Shown here: piece by piece, positions 41,601 through 43,891 of the stretch
Position numbering within the stretch: position 1 is the stretch's first letter
Layout of the letters: the number at the start of each line of letters is the position of its first letter
NCBI GenBank assembly: GCA_030248215.1
Contig: JASANG010001469.1
Coordinates: 1 to 64,000 of the forward strand
Length of the DNA stretch: 64,000 nucleotides
DNA from: Enoplolaimus lenunculus
Taxonomy: Eukaryota > Nematoda > Enoplea > Enoplida > Thoracostomopsidae
Reading direction: 5' to 3'
Position numbers and translations under genes: made by a program
Notes under the pieces: generated by a model
Told to the model about the DNA's origin: nothing
The model's input: the letters and a program-made list of their open reading frames with translations, nothing else
Databases searched by the model: none

Positions 41601-42143
41601 GGAATATGCTCATTCTTACGCTTAGGCTTAGGCTTACGCTTAGAAATATGCTTACAATACTGTTCCGCCCTTGTTCTTTACATTGGCCCAAAGTGTTTAT
41701 AGTAAATATTTGAATATTTTAAAGATTATAATTTGTGCCGACAAACGAACATTTTTGAACTTATATTGCATTTCTATCGTCATATTTTTCATTTATTTGG
41801 CTATTGAACTCATTGTGAGATTCAGATGAACCATTTCTATCGCTTAATCTTCAACACAACACAGCTGATGCTATGTAATTCTATTATTCTCCTTGAATCT
41901 GCCAACATTATGAGTTTCAGATATTTCAGTTCTGTCGTAAAATTGTCACCACGACAGAGTTGATCGGTGGATACGTTCGACGTCTCCCTTGCCCCCGCAG
42001 GATCCGCCCATTGGCATAGTTTCGTTACTCACCCGACTATTTTCAAGCGCTTCATCGCTATGAGCGTCTTTGTCACGAAAACACTGTTTGCATCGAGATT
42101 TGTTAAATATATTCGCTTGAAACTGTTGACACTGCACAACCAT
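173..42143 (-). CDS. MPRIP: MPRIP / Outspread orthologue, whole gene in window (3' end missing)
   Basis: Predicted scaffold linking F-actin, RhoA and myosin phosphatase; in vertebrates MPRIP binds actin through its N-terminal part and the MYPT1 subunit through its C-terminal coiled coil. Exons were chained by hand: each has AG/GT borders and all phases agree once a probable 8-nt microexon is included. Domains by approximate residue: N-terminal motif 8-22; first PH domain 48-155, split over four exons; polar linker 165-511 with two RRRESTGPE motifs; second PH domain 521-620; basic Ser-rich segment 635-735; coiled coil from 736 to the window edge at 1419. The last exons align with the vertebrate coiled-coil region ending in a Y-S-x-K-C-L-E-N type motif, here YSNKCIENSVL. 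About 100 or more C-terminal residues should lie beyond base 1. Family identity rests on recalled MPRIP sequence, not on a search. The gene spans at least 42 kb, mostly mobile-element-filled introns. Confidence 0.93.
701..1075. repeat. Intronic tandem repeat, three copies of 123-128 bp
   Basis: GCCTTGGAAAATCGACAGGC recurs at 701, 824 and 952. Each unit contains CTTAGGCTTAGG and, oppositely oriented, CCTAAGCCTAAG, so the array is rich in TTAGGC-type hexamers on both strands. It sits in the intron between exons 22 and 23. Confidence 0.9.
1198..1333 (-). CDS. MPRIP: MPRIP exon 22 (coiled coil)
   Basis: Two bases, 44 codons, two bases. ALDSLRKAHEYDLEREIAKL aligns with human AIEAMKNAHREEMERELEK. 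Acceptor CATTTTAG is itself one copy of the 8-bp target duplication of an adjoining TEL-B element. Donor GTAAGT. Confidence 0.92.
1342..1579. mobile_element. TEL-B element abutting exon 22 acceptor
   Basis: Ends ACCAATGTTACTTTTAGG and CCTAAAAGTAACATGAGCC, internal CCTAAG hexamers. Perfect 8-bp target duplication CTAAAATG at 1334-1341 and 1580-1587. The left copy is, on the minus strand, the CATTTTAG acceptor of MPRIP exon 22. Confidence 0.92.
1890..2055. mobile_element. CLF-family fragment
   Basis: Contains ATCAGTTGGTGATAGGTCTT and, inverted, AAAACCTATCGCTAATTGG. These match the inner ends of the family best seen at 53366. Outer ends are eroded. Confidence 0.5.
2067..2268. mobile_element. 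TEL-B element
   Basis: GGCCAATATTACATTTAGGG left end, CCCCTAAAAGTAACATAGGCC right end with CCTAAG array between. Target duplication CATTTTTC / CATTTTTT, 7 of 8. Confidence 0.9.
2294..2529. mobile_element. GC-rich palindromic element (GCP)
   Basis: Inverted ends GGTTGCGCTACACTT and AAGTATAGAGCAACC. The interior is a GC-rich run of GGTGACGGACAGCGCC units on one arm and their complements on the other, around a GTACGTGAG...TGCGTACG centre. Strikingly GC-rich against the AT-rich background. A second copy is at 50191. It is open as a 106-codon frame, regarded as coincidental. Confidence 0.7.
2600..2747 (-). CDS. MPRIP: MPRIP exon 21 (coiled coil)
   Basis: 49 codons plus one base. LAALERTQQTVFEQLKSAH and ESFAIQLQEEKDATRS match in style the human region around QRQHQRELEKLREEKDRLLAEE. 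Acceptor TTTTTAATAG, donor GTAAGC. Confidence 0.9.
2760..3990. other. Intron between exons 20 and 21, no gene seen
   Basis: AT-rich intron sequence. A partial TAA-1-like end (ACCTGGTGTACGCATGATAT) is near 2892; nothing else is recognised. Confidence 0.5.
4007..4135 (-). CDS. MPRIP: MPRIP exon 20 (coiled coil)
   Basis: 43 codons, phase 0 (MFNDLKRKYQILETHLEISE...). Acceptor AATTTCAG, donor GTTCGT. Reading through the donor would add an intron-encoded tail, so the splice is preferred. Confidence 0.88.
4311..4351. repeat. TACGTA palindrome, copy 1
   Basis: About 41 bp: AGCTGAAACG arm, centre ATACGTATTTTTGGCA, arm GTGTTCCAAC. One of six dispersed copies of a short hairpin unit. Confidence 0.6.
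4662..5663 (-). CDS. MPRIP: MPRIP exon 19 with polyglutamine tract and internal duplication
   Basis: 334 codons, phase 0, far larger than the neighbouring 22-48-codon exons. Residues 1-13 are helical (ISLLKKTAEAARV). Residues 14-64 are 50 Gln and one Pro, all Gln encoded by CAA. Next comes a helical block (FEIEKSIESLHRKLAKI). A 51-codon tandem duplication follows, seen as NQLQPTKYSDQLN and NQLHSSKYSDQLN. The exon ends in a further coiled coil (HLTELKQLRVELCEMEVEF, LQEMIDKLEFMQSKILEM). The insert is not a feature of vertebrate MPRIP as I know it. Acceptor TATTTCAG, donor GTGGGT. Confidence 0.88.
5472..5624 (-). repeat. MPRIP: (CAA)51 coding microsatellite
   Basis: 153 bp of CAA on the minus strand, interrupted once by CCA. 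It encodes 50 Gln and one Pro in MPRIP exon 19. The complementary TTG run keeps long frames open in other registers (poly-Val, poly-Leu, poly-Cys), which are artefacts. Confidence 0.95.
5697..5730. repeat. TACGTA palindrome, copy 2 (degenerate)
   Basis: AGAACGGCCACCATACGTATTTTGG; lies about 35 nt upstream of the exon 19 acceptor. Right arm decayed. Confidence 0.4.
5962..6105 (-). CDS. MPRIP: MPRIP exon 18 (coiled coil)
   Basis: 48 codons, phase 0. VDSLEEKLNDLMCKLTAKQQ shows clear heptads. Acceptor TTTTACAG, donor GTAAGT. Confidence 0.9.
6324..6425 (-). CDS. MPRIP: MPRIP exon 17 (coiled coil)
   Basis: 34 codons, phase 0 (TEIEALQRNLDNAVEIAD then an acidic/Pro stretch). Acceptor AATTTTAG, donor GTTAGT. 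Confidence 0.86.
6911..7060. mobile_element. HAT-1 fragment
   Basis: Begins CAGGGCCGTAGCCAGCTCG and contains GACTTACAAGCAAGGTTGAAAA, shared with the copies at 14155, 58900, 62663 and 63455. hAT-type end; right end not resolved. Confidence 0.65.
7108..7227 (-). CDS. MPRIP: MPRIP exon 16 (coiled coil)
   Basis: 40 codons, phase 0. SGLQELERLRVALTDAESDI is strongly helical. Acceptor AATTTTAG, donor GTGAGG. Confidence 0.88.
7506..7790. mobile_element. GGT-family element
   Basis: Starts GCTGGGCTGCAGAAACAAAG and shares TTGAGAAAGTTGAAAAC and AAGTCAAAACTACAAAA motifs with the copy at 9181. Inverted ends are imperfect. Confidence 0.55.
7904..8260. mobile_element. KAP element (AAGTACTTAAG-rich)
   Basis: Inverted ends GGGTTTCTGAAATTTTACTT and AAGTTGTACTTACGG...GAAACCCA. 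Interior full of TACTTAAGTA-like palindromes. Copies at 50987 and 52960. CAGGGTTTC-type ends suggest hAT ancestry; class not proven. Confidence 0.75.
8361..8444 (-). CDS. MPRIP: MPRIP exon 15 (coiled coil)
   Basis: 28 codons, phase 0 (VESLRDEFEQTKSN...CEAKLQK), heptad-like spacing of Leu/Val. Acceptor TTTTTATAG, donor GTATTT. A 192-bp TAA-1 element starts about 10 nt upstream of the acceptor. Confidence 0.88.
8459..8650. mobile_element. TAA-1 element (PIF/Harbinger-like)
   Basis: Inverted ends of about 45 bp (TGCAACTTCCACAATAACAT; inner TACACCCGGTGACTTTT / AAAAGTCACCTGGTGTA). TAA on both sides as target duplication. It carries a palindromic ACTGAAGC core. Lies 10 nt upstream of the exon 15 acceptor. 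Confidence 0.8.
8790..8996. mobile_element. CLF-family element, partial
   Basis: ATTATCAGTTGGTGATAGGT at left, CTACACGCGTTTGAGAATAT at right, matching the two ends of the family. Confidence 0.6.
9181..9489. mobile_element. GGT-family element
   Basis: Inverted ends GCTGGGTCGCACAGG and AACGTTTCTGCAACCCAGC. Inner CTTAAGTCAAAACTACAAAA matches the copy at 7506. Confidence 0.65.
9955..10062. repeat. 54-bp tandem duplication
   Basis: Two identical head-to-tail copies containing TCAATCTTGAGACGTTTAGT at 9955 and 10009. Intronic; identity indicates recent origin. Confidence 0.95.
10451..10516 (-). CDS. MPRIP: MPRIP exon 14 (coiled coil begins)
   Basis: 22 codons, phase 0 on both sides, acceptor ATTTACAG, donor GTAATT. 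DDALVKLLQSQ begins the heptad-like region. Separated from exon 13 by a 12-kb intron made largely of mobile elements; additional exons there cannot be excluded. Confidence 0.82.
10520..11530. other. Intron 13, unassigned part
   Basis: AT-rich, no open frame or exon seen. A CLF-like start (ATATTCTCAAATATGTATAG) is at about 11173. Confidence 0.4.
11539..11981. mobile_element. TA-2 element (pogo/Tigger-like MITE)
   Basis: Ends CAGCAGTGACCCGAATAAGA and TCTTATTCTGGTCACTACAG, TA on both sides. Interior shares AATAGGAGTCCGTATCCCTA and GTTAAAAATAAATAA with seven other copies. No transposase. Confidence 0.88.
12338..12600. mobile_element. TA-2 element, truncated right
   Basis: Begins TA-CTGTAGTGACCCGAATAAGA and follows the family consensus to about 12600, then loses similarity. 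Confidence 0.75.
12620..13125. other. Intron 13, unassigned part
   Basis: Scattered CCTAAGCATAATCC hexamers at 12790-12845 suggest a decayed TEL-type array; otherwise nothing recognised. Confidence 0.35.
13131..13382. mobile_element. TA-1 element (mariner-like MITE)
   Basis: Inverted ends CACTGTAAATTCCAGTGAGT and CACTGGAATTTACGGTG. Interior alternates TTAATCAACTC and GAGTTGATTAA motifs. One of six copies. Confidence 0.85.
13390..14150. other. Intron 13, unassigned part
   Basis: No coding frame. TTAGGTTTAGG-like traces near 14020 and a CLF-like AACCTAACTGGTAATTGG at 14103. Confidence 0.35.
14155..14260. mobile_element. HAT-1 fragment interrupted by TA-1
   Basis: AGCCCATAACCAGCTCACG to GATTTACAAGCAAG, the left part of the HAT-1 repeat, broken by the TA-1 element that follows. 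Confidence 0.55.
14261..14512. mobile_element. TA-1 element
   Basis: CACTGTAAATTCCAATGAGT to CTCAAATTTACAGTG, with the family's GAGTTGATT interior. Inserted in a HAT-1 repeat. Confidence 0.85.
14520..15240. other. Intron 13, unassigned part
   Basis: AT-rich; a CLF-type start (CCCATATTCTCAAATGAGTA) at 15001, right end not found. Confidence 0.35.
15251..15448. mobile_element. TEL-A element
   Basis: GACCAATGTATTGAACAGAG left, CAGTCCCTCAGAAAAACG and GATCTTTACATT right, degenerate CCTAAG array between. Confidence 0.75.
15514..15774. mobile_element. TEL-A element
   Basis: GGCCCATGTATAGAACAGGG and its inverted partner CCCTGGTCTATACATGGACC. Internal CCTAAGCCTAAGCC arrays; the codon-like period makes a Lys-Pro open frame that is not a gene. 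Confidence 0.88.
16175..16375. mobile_element. TEL-A element (inverted)
   Basis: GGCCCGTGTATAGAACAGGG left, CCCTGTTCTATACATGG right, TTAGGC array in the opposite orientation to the 15514 copy. Confidence 0.85.
16435..16637. mobile_element. TEL-A element, degraded ends
   Basis: GGCCAATGTATAAAAGAGG left, TCTAAAGCTTAAGCTTACTC and CAGTCTCGCAG right, CCTAAG array. Confidence 0.78.
17219..17773. mobile_element. TEL-A element carrying a nested TA-2 element
   Basis: The left part is 17219-17419 and the tail 17764-17773 resumes as TACATTGGCC after the TA-2 insertion. Perfect 8-bp target duplication AAATTACT at 17211-17218 and 17774-17781 proves the two parts are one element. Confidence 0.93.
17420..17763. 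mobile_element. TA-2 element nested in TEL-A
   Basis: CTGTAGTGACCCGAATAAGA to TCTTATTCGGGTCAATACAG, 344 bp, flanked by TA on both sides within the TEL-A terminal sequence TGTTCTATACATTGGCC. Confidence 0.93.
17790..18290. other. Intron 13, unassigned, GC-richer
   Basis: Slightly GC-richer stretch with short open frames on both strands; no recognisable product. Confidence 0.35.
18305..18489. mobile_element. TEL-B element
   Basis: GGTCCATGTTACTTTAAGGG and CCCCTTAAAATAACATTGGCC, TTAGGC array. Perfect 8-bp target duplication GTGATTCT at 18297 and 18490. Confidence 0.93.
18520..19345. other. Intron 13, unassigned part
   Basis: Two diverged direct copies of a roughly 190-bp segment (compare GAAACATTTTACAGGAACTC near 19040 with GAAATATTTTACAAGGAACC near 18880). 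No coding signal. Confidence 0.45.
19349..19551. mobile_element. TEL-A/TEL-B intermediate element
   Basis: Left end GGCCAATGTTAATTTAAGAG is TEL-B-like while the right side (CGATTATAGTGTCGCAGAAA) is TEL-A-like. Target duplication TTACAAAT / TTATAAAT, 7 of 8. Confidence 0.75.
19850..20703. mobile_element. TEL-A element split by a 675-bp insertion
   Basis: Left portion ACAACAGGGTCGGAACAGTA, right portion TCTAAAGCTTAAGCTTAGAC and CAGTCCCACGGAAAAACG, separated by the element at 19938-20612. Confidence 0.82.
19938..20612. mobile_element. 675-bp element with 46-bp inverted ends and CATATG boxes
   Basis: Ends CACGTTATAACTGGGGCAGC and GCTGCCCCAGTTATAACGCG; the inverted ends run about 46 bp into GGAACACGTTTTGTCC. 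The interior holds at least seven ATCATATGAY boxes (about 20091, 20123, 20189, 20365, 20394, 20427, 20491), often preceded by TTGTCCTG. Superfamily unknown; no transposase frame. Confidence 0.85.
20755..20875. mobile_element. TEL-A element, right part only
   Basis: TCTAAAGTTTAAGCTTACGC, CAGTCCCGCAGAAAAACGG, GATCTTTACATGGGTCC; left part not found. Confidence 0.75.
21075..21190. mobile_element. HAT-2 fragment
   Basis: GATCCAGGAAGGCAGCGGGG and GGCGCATACCCCGTCTATAA resemble one end of the GCGGATCC family at 35026 and 40573. Confidence 0.5.
21309..21435. mobile_element. TEL-A element, short (few hexamers)
   Basis: GGTTCATGTGAAAATCAGGGGCGGAACG to GGCGCTGTTCTGGCCC summarised as short ends; almost no TTAGGC array, showing the array length varies between copies. 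Confidence 0.75.
21908..22133. mobile_element. TA-2 element, internal fragment
   Basis: GTACAATCCTAAGTATAAC, GATATATATCAGTAGCGAA and GTTAAAAATAAATCACACTC follow the family consensus; both ends are missing. Confidence 0.7.
22158..22198. repeat. TACGTA palindrome, copy 3 (best preserved)
   Basis: GCTGGAACG arm, GTGCCAAAAATACGTATGTG centre, CGTTCCAGC arm. Reference copy of the dispersed 41-bp unit. Confidence 0.7.
22549..22603 (-). CDS. MPRIP: MPRIP exon 13
   Basis: One base plus 18 codons (HNRSIDISTVDADNDDEA). Acceptor TTGTTTTAG, donor GTAAGT. Completes the AG overhang of exon 12 to Arg and ends in phase 0. An acidic spacer before the coiled coil. Confidence 0.82.
22651..22895. repeat. 123-bp tandem duplication
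   Basis: GATAGGTCTTGTCTTTGATT at 22651 and 22774, copies differ at only a few positions. Lies 50 bp upstream of the exon 13 acceptor. Confidence 0.92.
22901..23739. mobile_element. 839-bp element with 175-bp inverted arms
   Basis: Arms 22901-23075 and 23565-23739 begin CTAGAAAAAATTGCTCAGCA and match with about one difference. Spacer of about 490 bp without a coding frame. Foldback-type MITE by structure; no clear target duplication. Confidence 0.85.
23940..28297. repeat. 4.36-kb minisatellite, 18-bp unit
   Basis: About 242 head-to-tail copies of GTTGGGGTGAAACCAACC. Variants such as CCGACT, AATCAACT, GTGCGGGTG and GTTGTGGTG recur in fixed order, giving higher-order units of about 378-432 bp between 24.65 and 27.7 kb. 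The edges decay. Because 18 is a multiple of three and the unit lacks stops, frames of 1,461 codons (plus; V-K-P-T-V-G) and 1,495 codons (minus; G-F-T-P-T-V) stay open, with others besides. It lies in MPRIP intron 12. I see no signal peptide, intron or conserved flank that would make it a gene. Confidence 0.95.
28345..31275. other. Intron 12, GC-richer island, unassigned
   Basis: From about 29,500 to 31,150 the sequence is less AT-rich than its surroundings. It has CG-containing words (CCGAATCGGTTATCCCCGAA), inverted pairs such as GTCACCCGGTAGAGTGAC at 30803, and no TEL or TA elements. It may be a distinct mobile element or a gene fragment; family not identified. Confidence 0.4.
30038..30217 (+). 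CDS. Small hypothetical frame, 59 codons
   Basis: MARSTPSSPLNPEADEF... followed by an acidic helix-like LTPEVEAELEALRMRNAEED, then a GTAAGA donor-like site just before the frame closes. A TATATATA sits about 30 nt upstream of the ATG. Composition looks more protein-like than neighbouring chance frames, but no homologue is recognised and no second exon was found. Confidence 0.25.
   Translation: MARSTPSSPLNPEADEFQPSTSGVRWAVAHLTPEVEAELEALRMRNAEEDALVRFVLFL
31276..31452 (-). CDS. MPRIP: MPRIP exon 12 (basic Ser-rich segment)
   Basis: One base, 58 codons, two bases. SKRSLSPSPLRLSL and a closing run of basic residues (ERKLDLRGTRRR), analogous to the Arg-rich region after the second PH domain in vertebrates. 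Acceptor TTTCAG, donor GTATGT. It precedes the 8.7-kb intron that carries the 18-bp minisatellite. Confidence 0.87.
31795..32266. mobile_element. TA-1 element interrupted by TEL-A
   Basis: CACTGTAAATTGTAATGAGT at left and CACTGGAATTTACAGT at right. The TEL-A copy at 31820-32032 lies 25 bp inside the left end. Confidence 0.9.
31820..32032. mobile_element. TEL-A element nested in TA-1
   Basis: GGCCCGTGTAAACATCAAGG to CTGTTCTTTACATTGGCC, TTAGGC array. Target duplication AGTTGATT / AGTTGAGT taken from the TA-1 host sequence. Confidence 0.92.
32449..32519 (-). CDS. MPRIP: MPRIP exon 11
   Basis: 23 codons plus two bases of polar sequence (ETGESNDRSNDSVKSTSPN) following the second PH domain. Acceptor GTTTCAG, donor GTACTT. 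Supported by phase with both neighbours rather than similarity. Confidence 0.8.
33034..33168 (-). CDS. MPRIP: MPRIP exon 10 (second PH domain C-terminal part)
   Basis: 45 codons, phase 0. SRYTLSALTPGIRDSWIRAI matches FTLSAMTSGIRRNWIQTI, the last strand and Trp-helix of the PH fold. Donor GTAGGT chosen by phase; a second GT four bases downstream would break the frame. Confidence 0.93.
33311..33353. repeat. TACGTA palindrome, copy 4
   Basis: ATGGAACGATGTCCAAATTACGTATTG then GGGCGTTTCAGCT, aligned to the 22158 unit with several differences. Confidence 0.5.
33420..33682 (-). mobile_element. TTAA-1 element (piggyBac-like MITE) with tRNA-like core
   Basis: Inverted ends CCCTTTCTCACAT and ATGTGAGAAGGGG, flanked by TTAA (left) and TTAT (right). 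Exactly 263 bp, like the inverted copy at 50437. On the minus strand it holds a tRNA-like segment with A box TAGCTGAGTGGT and B box GAGTTCGAATCC. Confidence 0.88.
33470..33545 (-). ncRNA. tRNA-like pol III promoter module inside TTAA-1
   Basis: CTACTATAGCTGAGTGGTG, then TCGCCTCCCACTCCAGTCAC, then GAGTTCGAATCCTAGC and AGTAGG. Acceptor-like CTACT/AGTAG pairing and good A and B boxes. Likely a captured tRNA or SINE head rather than a working tRNA; expression unknown. Confidence 0.5.
33791..33832. repeat. TACGTA palindrome, copy 5
   Basis: GAAATGCTGCCCGAAATACG and TGAAGCGTTCCAGCTT around a TACGTA centre. Confidence 0.55.
34086..34197 (-). CDS. MPRIP: MPRIP exon 9 (second PH domain)
   Basis: One base plus 37 codons. 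EIEIDLQTCDSV and LARNYGVELR match [23 protein letters not shown] of vertebrate MPRIP. Acceptor TTTTCAG (an alternative AG lies 2 nt on), donor GTATTT. Confidence 0.93.
34534..34655 (-). CDS. MPRIP: MPRIP exon 8 (second PH domain, N-terminal part)
   Basis: 40 codons plus two bases. SRKGWLNLKG and WIKHWVVLDDQSLCLFK match KKGWLTKQ-G-WKKHWFVL-DQSLRYY of the second MPRIP PH domain. The donor is a weak GTTGGT, chosen because it keeps frame and gives LFKDAWSEE at the junction. A TEL-B element lies 17 nt upstream of the acceptor. Confidence 0.92.
34674..34870. mobile_element. TEL-B element beside exon 8 acceptor
   Basis: GGCCATGCTACTTTAAGAGG and CCCTTAAAGTAACATTGGCC with TTAGGC array. Perfect target duplication ATAGCATT at 34666 and 34871. 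The near copy ends within 17 nt of the MPRIP exon 8 acceptor. Confidence 0.94.
35026..35230. mobile_element. HAT-2 element
   Basis: ACTACCGGATACAGAGGAGG and CTGGATTCGCCTCTGAAC ends, inner TATTGCATACAGTAAAATTG shared with copies at 46025 and 57625. GCGGATCC-type ends are typical of animal hAT MITEs. Confidence 0.72.
35560..35812. mobile_element. TA-1 element beside exon 7 donor
   Basis: CACTGTAAATTCTAATAAGT to CTGAAATTTACAGTG, 253 bp, TA on both sides. Its edge is about 30 nt from the MPRIP exon 7 donor. Confidence 0.93.
35843..36050 (-). CDS. MPRIP: MPRIP exon 7 (linker)
   Basis: One base plus 69 codons: Ser/Arg-rich segment (RRPVSVAGSSGIRSTDTLPK) followed by a short amphipathic stretch (SFKDLAKELAFDIETLQKS). 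Acceptor TTTCAG, donor ACG|GTAATT. A TA-1 element ends about 30 nt inside the following intron. Confidence 0.88.
36259..37091 (-). CDS. MPRIP: MPRIP exon 6 (polar linker between PH domains)
   Basis: 277 codons plus two bases. Low-complexity, Ser/Lys/Glu-rich linker. The motif RRRESTGPE occurs twice, 34 residues apart (DRRRESTGPECFP and YRRRESTGPEFF). An Asn/Leu/Lys stretch then repeats a LNQNLK-type unit about five times, then a charged KHKEKDKSESSKD region. A basic phosphosite-like RRSSLVIPH lies near the C-terminal third. The linker is of similar size to the human one but not alignable by eye. Confidence 0.9.
37200..38150. other. MPRIP intron 5, no gene seen
   Basis: AT-rich; isolated TTAGGCT words and a stretch near 37480-37920 rich in ATTCAAGAAA / TTTCTTAAAT-type alternation that may be a decayed inverted repeat. 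Confidence 0.35.
38155..38225. repeat. AT-dinucleotide tract
   Basis: Imperfect (TA)n ending about 15 bp from the exon 5 donor. Confidence 0.9.
38241..38307 (-). CDS. MPRIP: MPRIP exon 5 (first PH domain C-terminal helix)
   Basis: One base plus 22 codons. Completes the Trp-containing terminal PH helix (KWWRDVLSLYPKELSTRK) and runs into a basic tail, as in the vertebrate GWLEMLMVYPRTN-KKKRK. Donor GTAAAT. An AT-dinucleotide tract lies directly downstream. Confidence 0.92.
38796..38950 (-). CDS. MPRIP: MPRIP exon 4 (first PH domain)
   Basis: 51 codons plus two bases. Begins PDTIPQGKLDLTACVEI, matching P-T-LPQG-I-(N/D)-C of vertebrate MPRIP, and continues into the HSIRISMVDGRTEYLRAD strands. 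Acceptor TTTTAAG, donor GTAAGA. Confidence 0.94.
39409..39474 (-). CDS. MPRIP: MPRIP exon 3 (first PH domain)
   Basis: 22 codons, phase 0 on both sides, acceptor TTATTTCAG, donor [26 protein letters not shown] matches RKWQRRFF-LYE-G-L-YALDE of MPRIP. The paired Trp residues are typical of PH strands 2 and 3. Confidence 0.94.
39919..40360. mobile_element. TA-2 element
   Basis: CTGCAGTGACCCGAATAAGA left, TTTTATTCGGGTCACTC right (last bases decayed), full family interior. Confidence 0.85.
40420..40504 (-). CDS. MPRIP: MPRIP exon 2 (first PH domain, beta-1)
   Basis: One base plus 28 codons, acceptor TTTTTAG, donor GTAAGT. CGFLYIAPFNIDFADPTQRN corresponds to the vertebrate GGWLLLAP-G-DF-NP-HR start of the first PH domain. 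Confidence 0.92.
40573..40766. mobile_element. HAT-2 element
   Basis: CAGTGGCAGATCCAGAAATT and CTCCTGGATCCGCCAGTG. GCGTAC on both sides suggests an 8-bp target duplication disturbed by a poly-C run. Confidence 0.78.
40866..40873 (-). CDS. MPRIP: MPRIP probable 8-nt microexon
   Basis: Exon 1 ends in phase 0 but the next exon needs two bases from upstream. Between them the minus strand reads TGTTTTAG|CTCCAACG|GTAAAT, an 8-nt segment with consensus-like acceptor and donor. Including it restores frame and joins ENSR to QKRKITNCGF through Leu-Gln-Arg. Inferred; another small exon of 3n+2 bases could do the same job. Confidence 0.5.
41225..41688. mobile_element. TEL-A element, longest TTAGGC array
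   Basis: GGCCCATGTAAAGATCAGAG to CTTGTTCTTTACATTGGCC with about 340 bp of TTAGGC-rich sequence. Within the array, GAATATGCTCATTCTTACGC recurs about every 50-60 bp. Perfect 8-bp target duplication CAAAGTGT at 41217 and 41689. Confidence 0.95.
42033..42143 (-). CDS. MPRIP: MPRIP exon 1, start codon
   Basis: 37 codons from the ATG at 42143, then donor CGG|GTGAGT (phase 0). The motif FQANIFNKSRCKQCFRDKDAH matches the vertebrate MPRIP N-terminus (FQANIFNKSKCQNCF...), which fixes both gene identity and start. No TATA box or other promoter signal was identified upstream. Confidence 0.93.
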
Positions 42144-42144
42144 T

Positions 42145-42890
42145 TTTGGATTAATTTGAAAATTTAAACATTTTTTTACAATATTTACTAAAACGATTAT
42201 TTCGTTTGAAATTAAGCTTTATCAACCGTCCATTTACAAAAAAACCTTTTCGGCAAACTCTAATAATTATGCTTAAAACTTGTAAAATTTAAACGAAAAC
42301 TCGTTTAAATTACCGTATTTATAGCACGAACTCTCGGGTTGAATAGTTCTGAAACATAGCTAATACTCTCAAATGTGTGTAGCATCTAACATCAGTAGTT
42401 GGTAATTGACAAAGGTTTGTATAACTTTCGAACCAGTGAATGGTGAGCAATGCCGAGTACCCCCTACCGTGCCTAAACGGGTACCTCGCCTCCCTAGTGG
42501 GTTTCACTTGATTCAACGAATGTTTCGACACAGTTTTCTAGTTCAACACCGCCGCTACGCAATTGTGGAATGGGAAACTTTTTCACTTGCAACCTGCGCT
42601 AAGTATTTTATTATATTGAAAATTACTGAAATAGCTTTGAACTGTTTTGGTGCTTAAGCATGAGAAGCACTTCGTGCGGGGGGCTTCGGGTGCGGCAACC
42701 GTCCATTCTGTCTAGTATCCTTTGAAATCGCACAGGGGTTAGAAGGCGGCAGCCTATGTGAAAACGAAATTTTTGTGCCGTGGGAAACTTTTCCTCTGTT
42801 GGGTGGGACTACAAAAGTGCCTGTTTCGACGCACTCGTAAAGGTATAACCAATTTCAGATTACTTCAATATTGTCAGACACTCTCAAAGC
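42145..42890. other. Region upstream of MPRIP start
   Basis: Likely 5' UTR and promoter side of MPRIP. A CLF-type fragment is at 42358-42430. No TATA box at a convincing position. Confidence 0.35.
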
Positions 42891-42898
42891 ATTGAATG

Positions 42899-43015
42899 TT
42901 TAGGAAAAAAAAAAAGGAAAACCAAAACACAAAAAAACAAAAAAAAACCCGACACAACACACACAACCCCAAAAACACCCACAAAAGACAAAAACAAACC
43001 AAAAACAAAACAAAA
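42899..43015. repeat. A/C-rich simple sequence
   Basis: Almost pure A and C on the plus strand (CACAACACACACAACCCC, CAAAAACAAACCAAAAAC). Confidence 0.9.
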
Positions 43016-43106
43016 ACTTCTAGCTCGTTTCGCTTGCAAATTTTTTCAATTAAGCGGGCAGATGTTATAGGGGCTTATCAAATTAATGTTTCTGCGATTT
43101 AATCCA

Positions 43107-43664
43107 AAATACGTCTCGTTTGTTGCTAGCTTCGCTCGCAATGTTTTTAGGGGCTTGGCGTCAGAGGGTCTCCCTACTTGAAATCTTCTCTTAGGATCTG
43201 ATGCAGAAAAGGCGTATAGCTGCTACTCTAGAATGATATCACTGATCTAAGAGCACTTTTGGCAAATGCCTCTAATATTCCAACACCACTGATACATGTT
43301 TATTTTTTGGCCAATGTTACTTTAAGGGGCGCAACAGTAGATTAGCGTATTCCTAAGCCTAAGCCTAAGCCTATTGACTTTTCCCCAAATACGTCTCGTT
43401 TGTTGATAGCTTCGCTCGCAATGTTTTTAGGGGCTTGGCGTCAGAGGGCCTCCCTACTTGAAATCTTCTCTTAGGATCTGATGCAGAAAAGGGGTATAGC
43501 TGCTACTCTAGAATTATCTCACTGATCTAAGAGCACTTTTGGTAAATGCCTCTAATATTCCACCACCACTGATACCTGTTTATTTTTTGGCAAATGTTAC
43601 TTTAAGGGGCGCAACAGTAGATTAAGCGCATTCCTAAGCCTAAGCCTAAGCCTATTGACTTTTC
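43107..43664. repeat. 280-bp tandem duplication containing a truncated TEL-B
   Basis: ACGTCTCGTTTGTTG at 43111 and 43391; copies differ at about ten positions. Each ends in the left half of a TEL-B element (GGCCAATGTTACTTTAAGGG, CCTAAGCCTAAGCCTATTG), so the duplication postdates the insertion. Confidence 0.93.
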
Positions 43665-43850
43665 ATTAATTATTGTTTTTGGAAAATGTAAGATTTGGGT
43701 AAATTGCCGTGTATATGACCTACCCGAGCACAAAAAGTTTCAAAATGGTCCATTTATTAGCAAATTTTTTAGATCTTACTGTAATGAAAAAATTTCTTCA
43801 TAAATAAAAATACAATTTTCCAATTTGTTTATACGTTTTTGAAAATTATT

Positions 43851-43891
43851 CTAGAACGTTCCACATACGTATTTTGGGCACTGTTCCAGCT
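43851..43891. repeat. TACGTA palindrome, copy 6
   Basis: AGAACGTTCCACATACGTAT then TTTGGGCACTGTTCCAGC. Confidence 0.6.
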
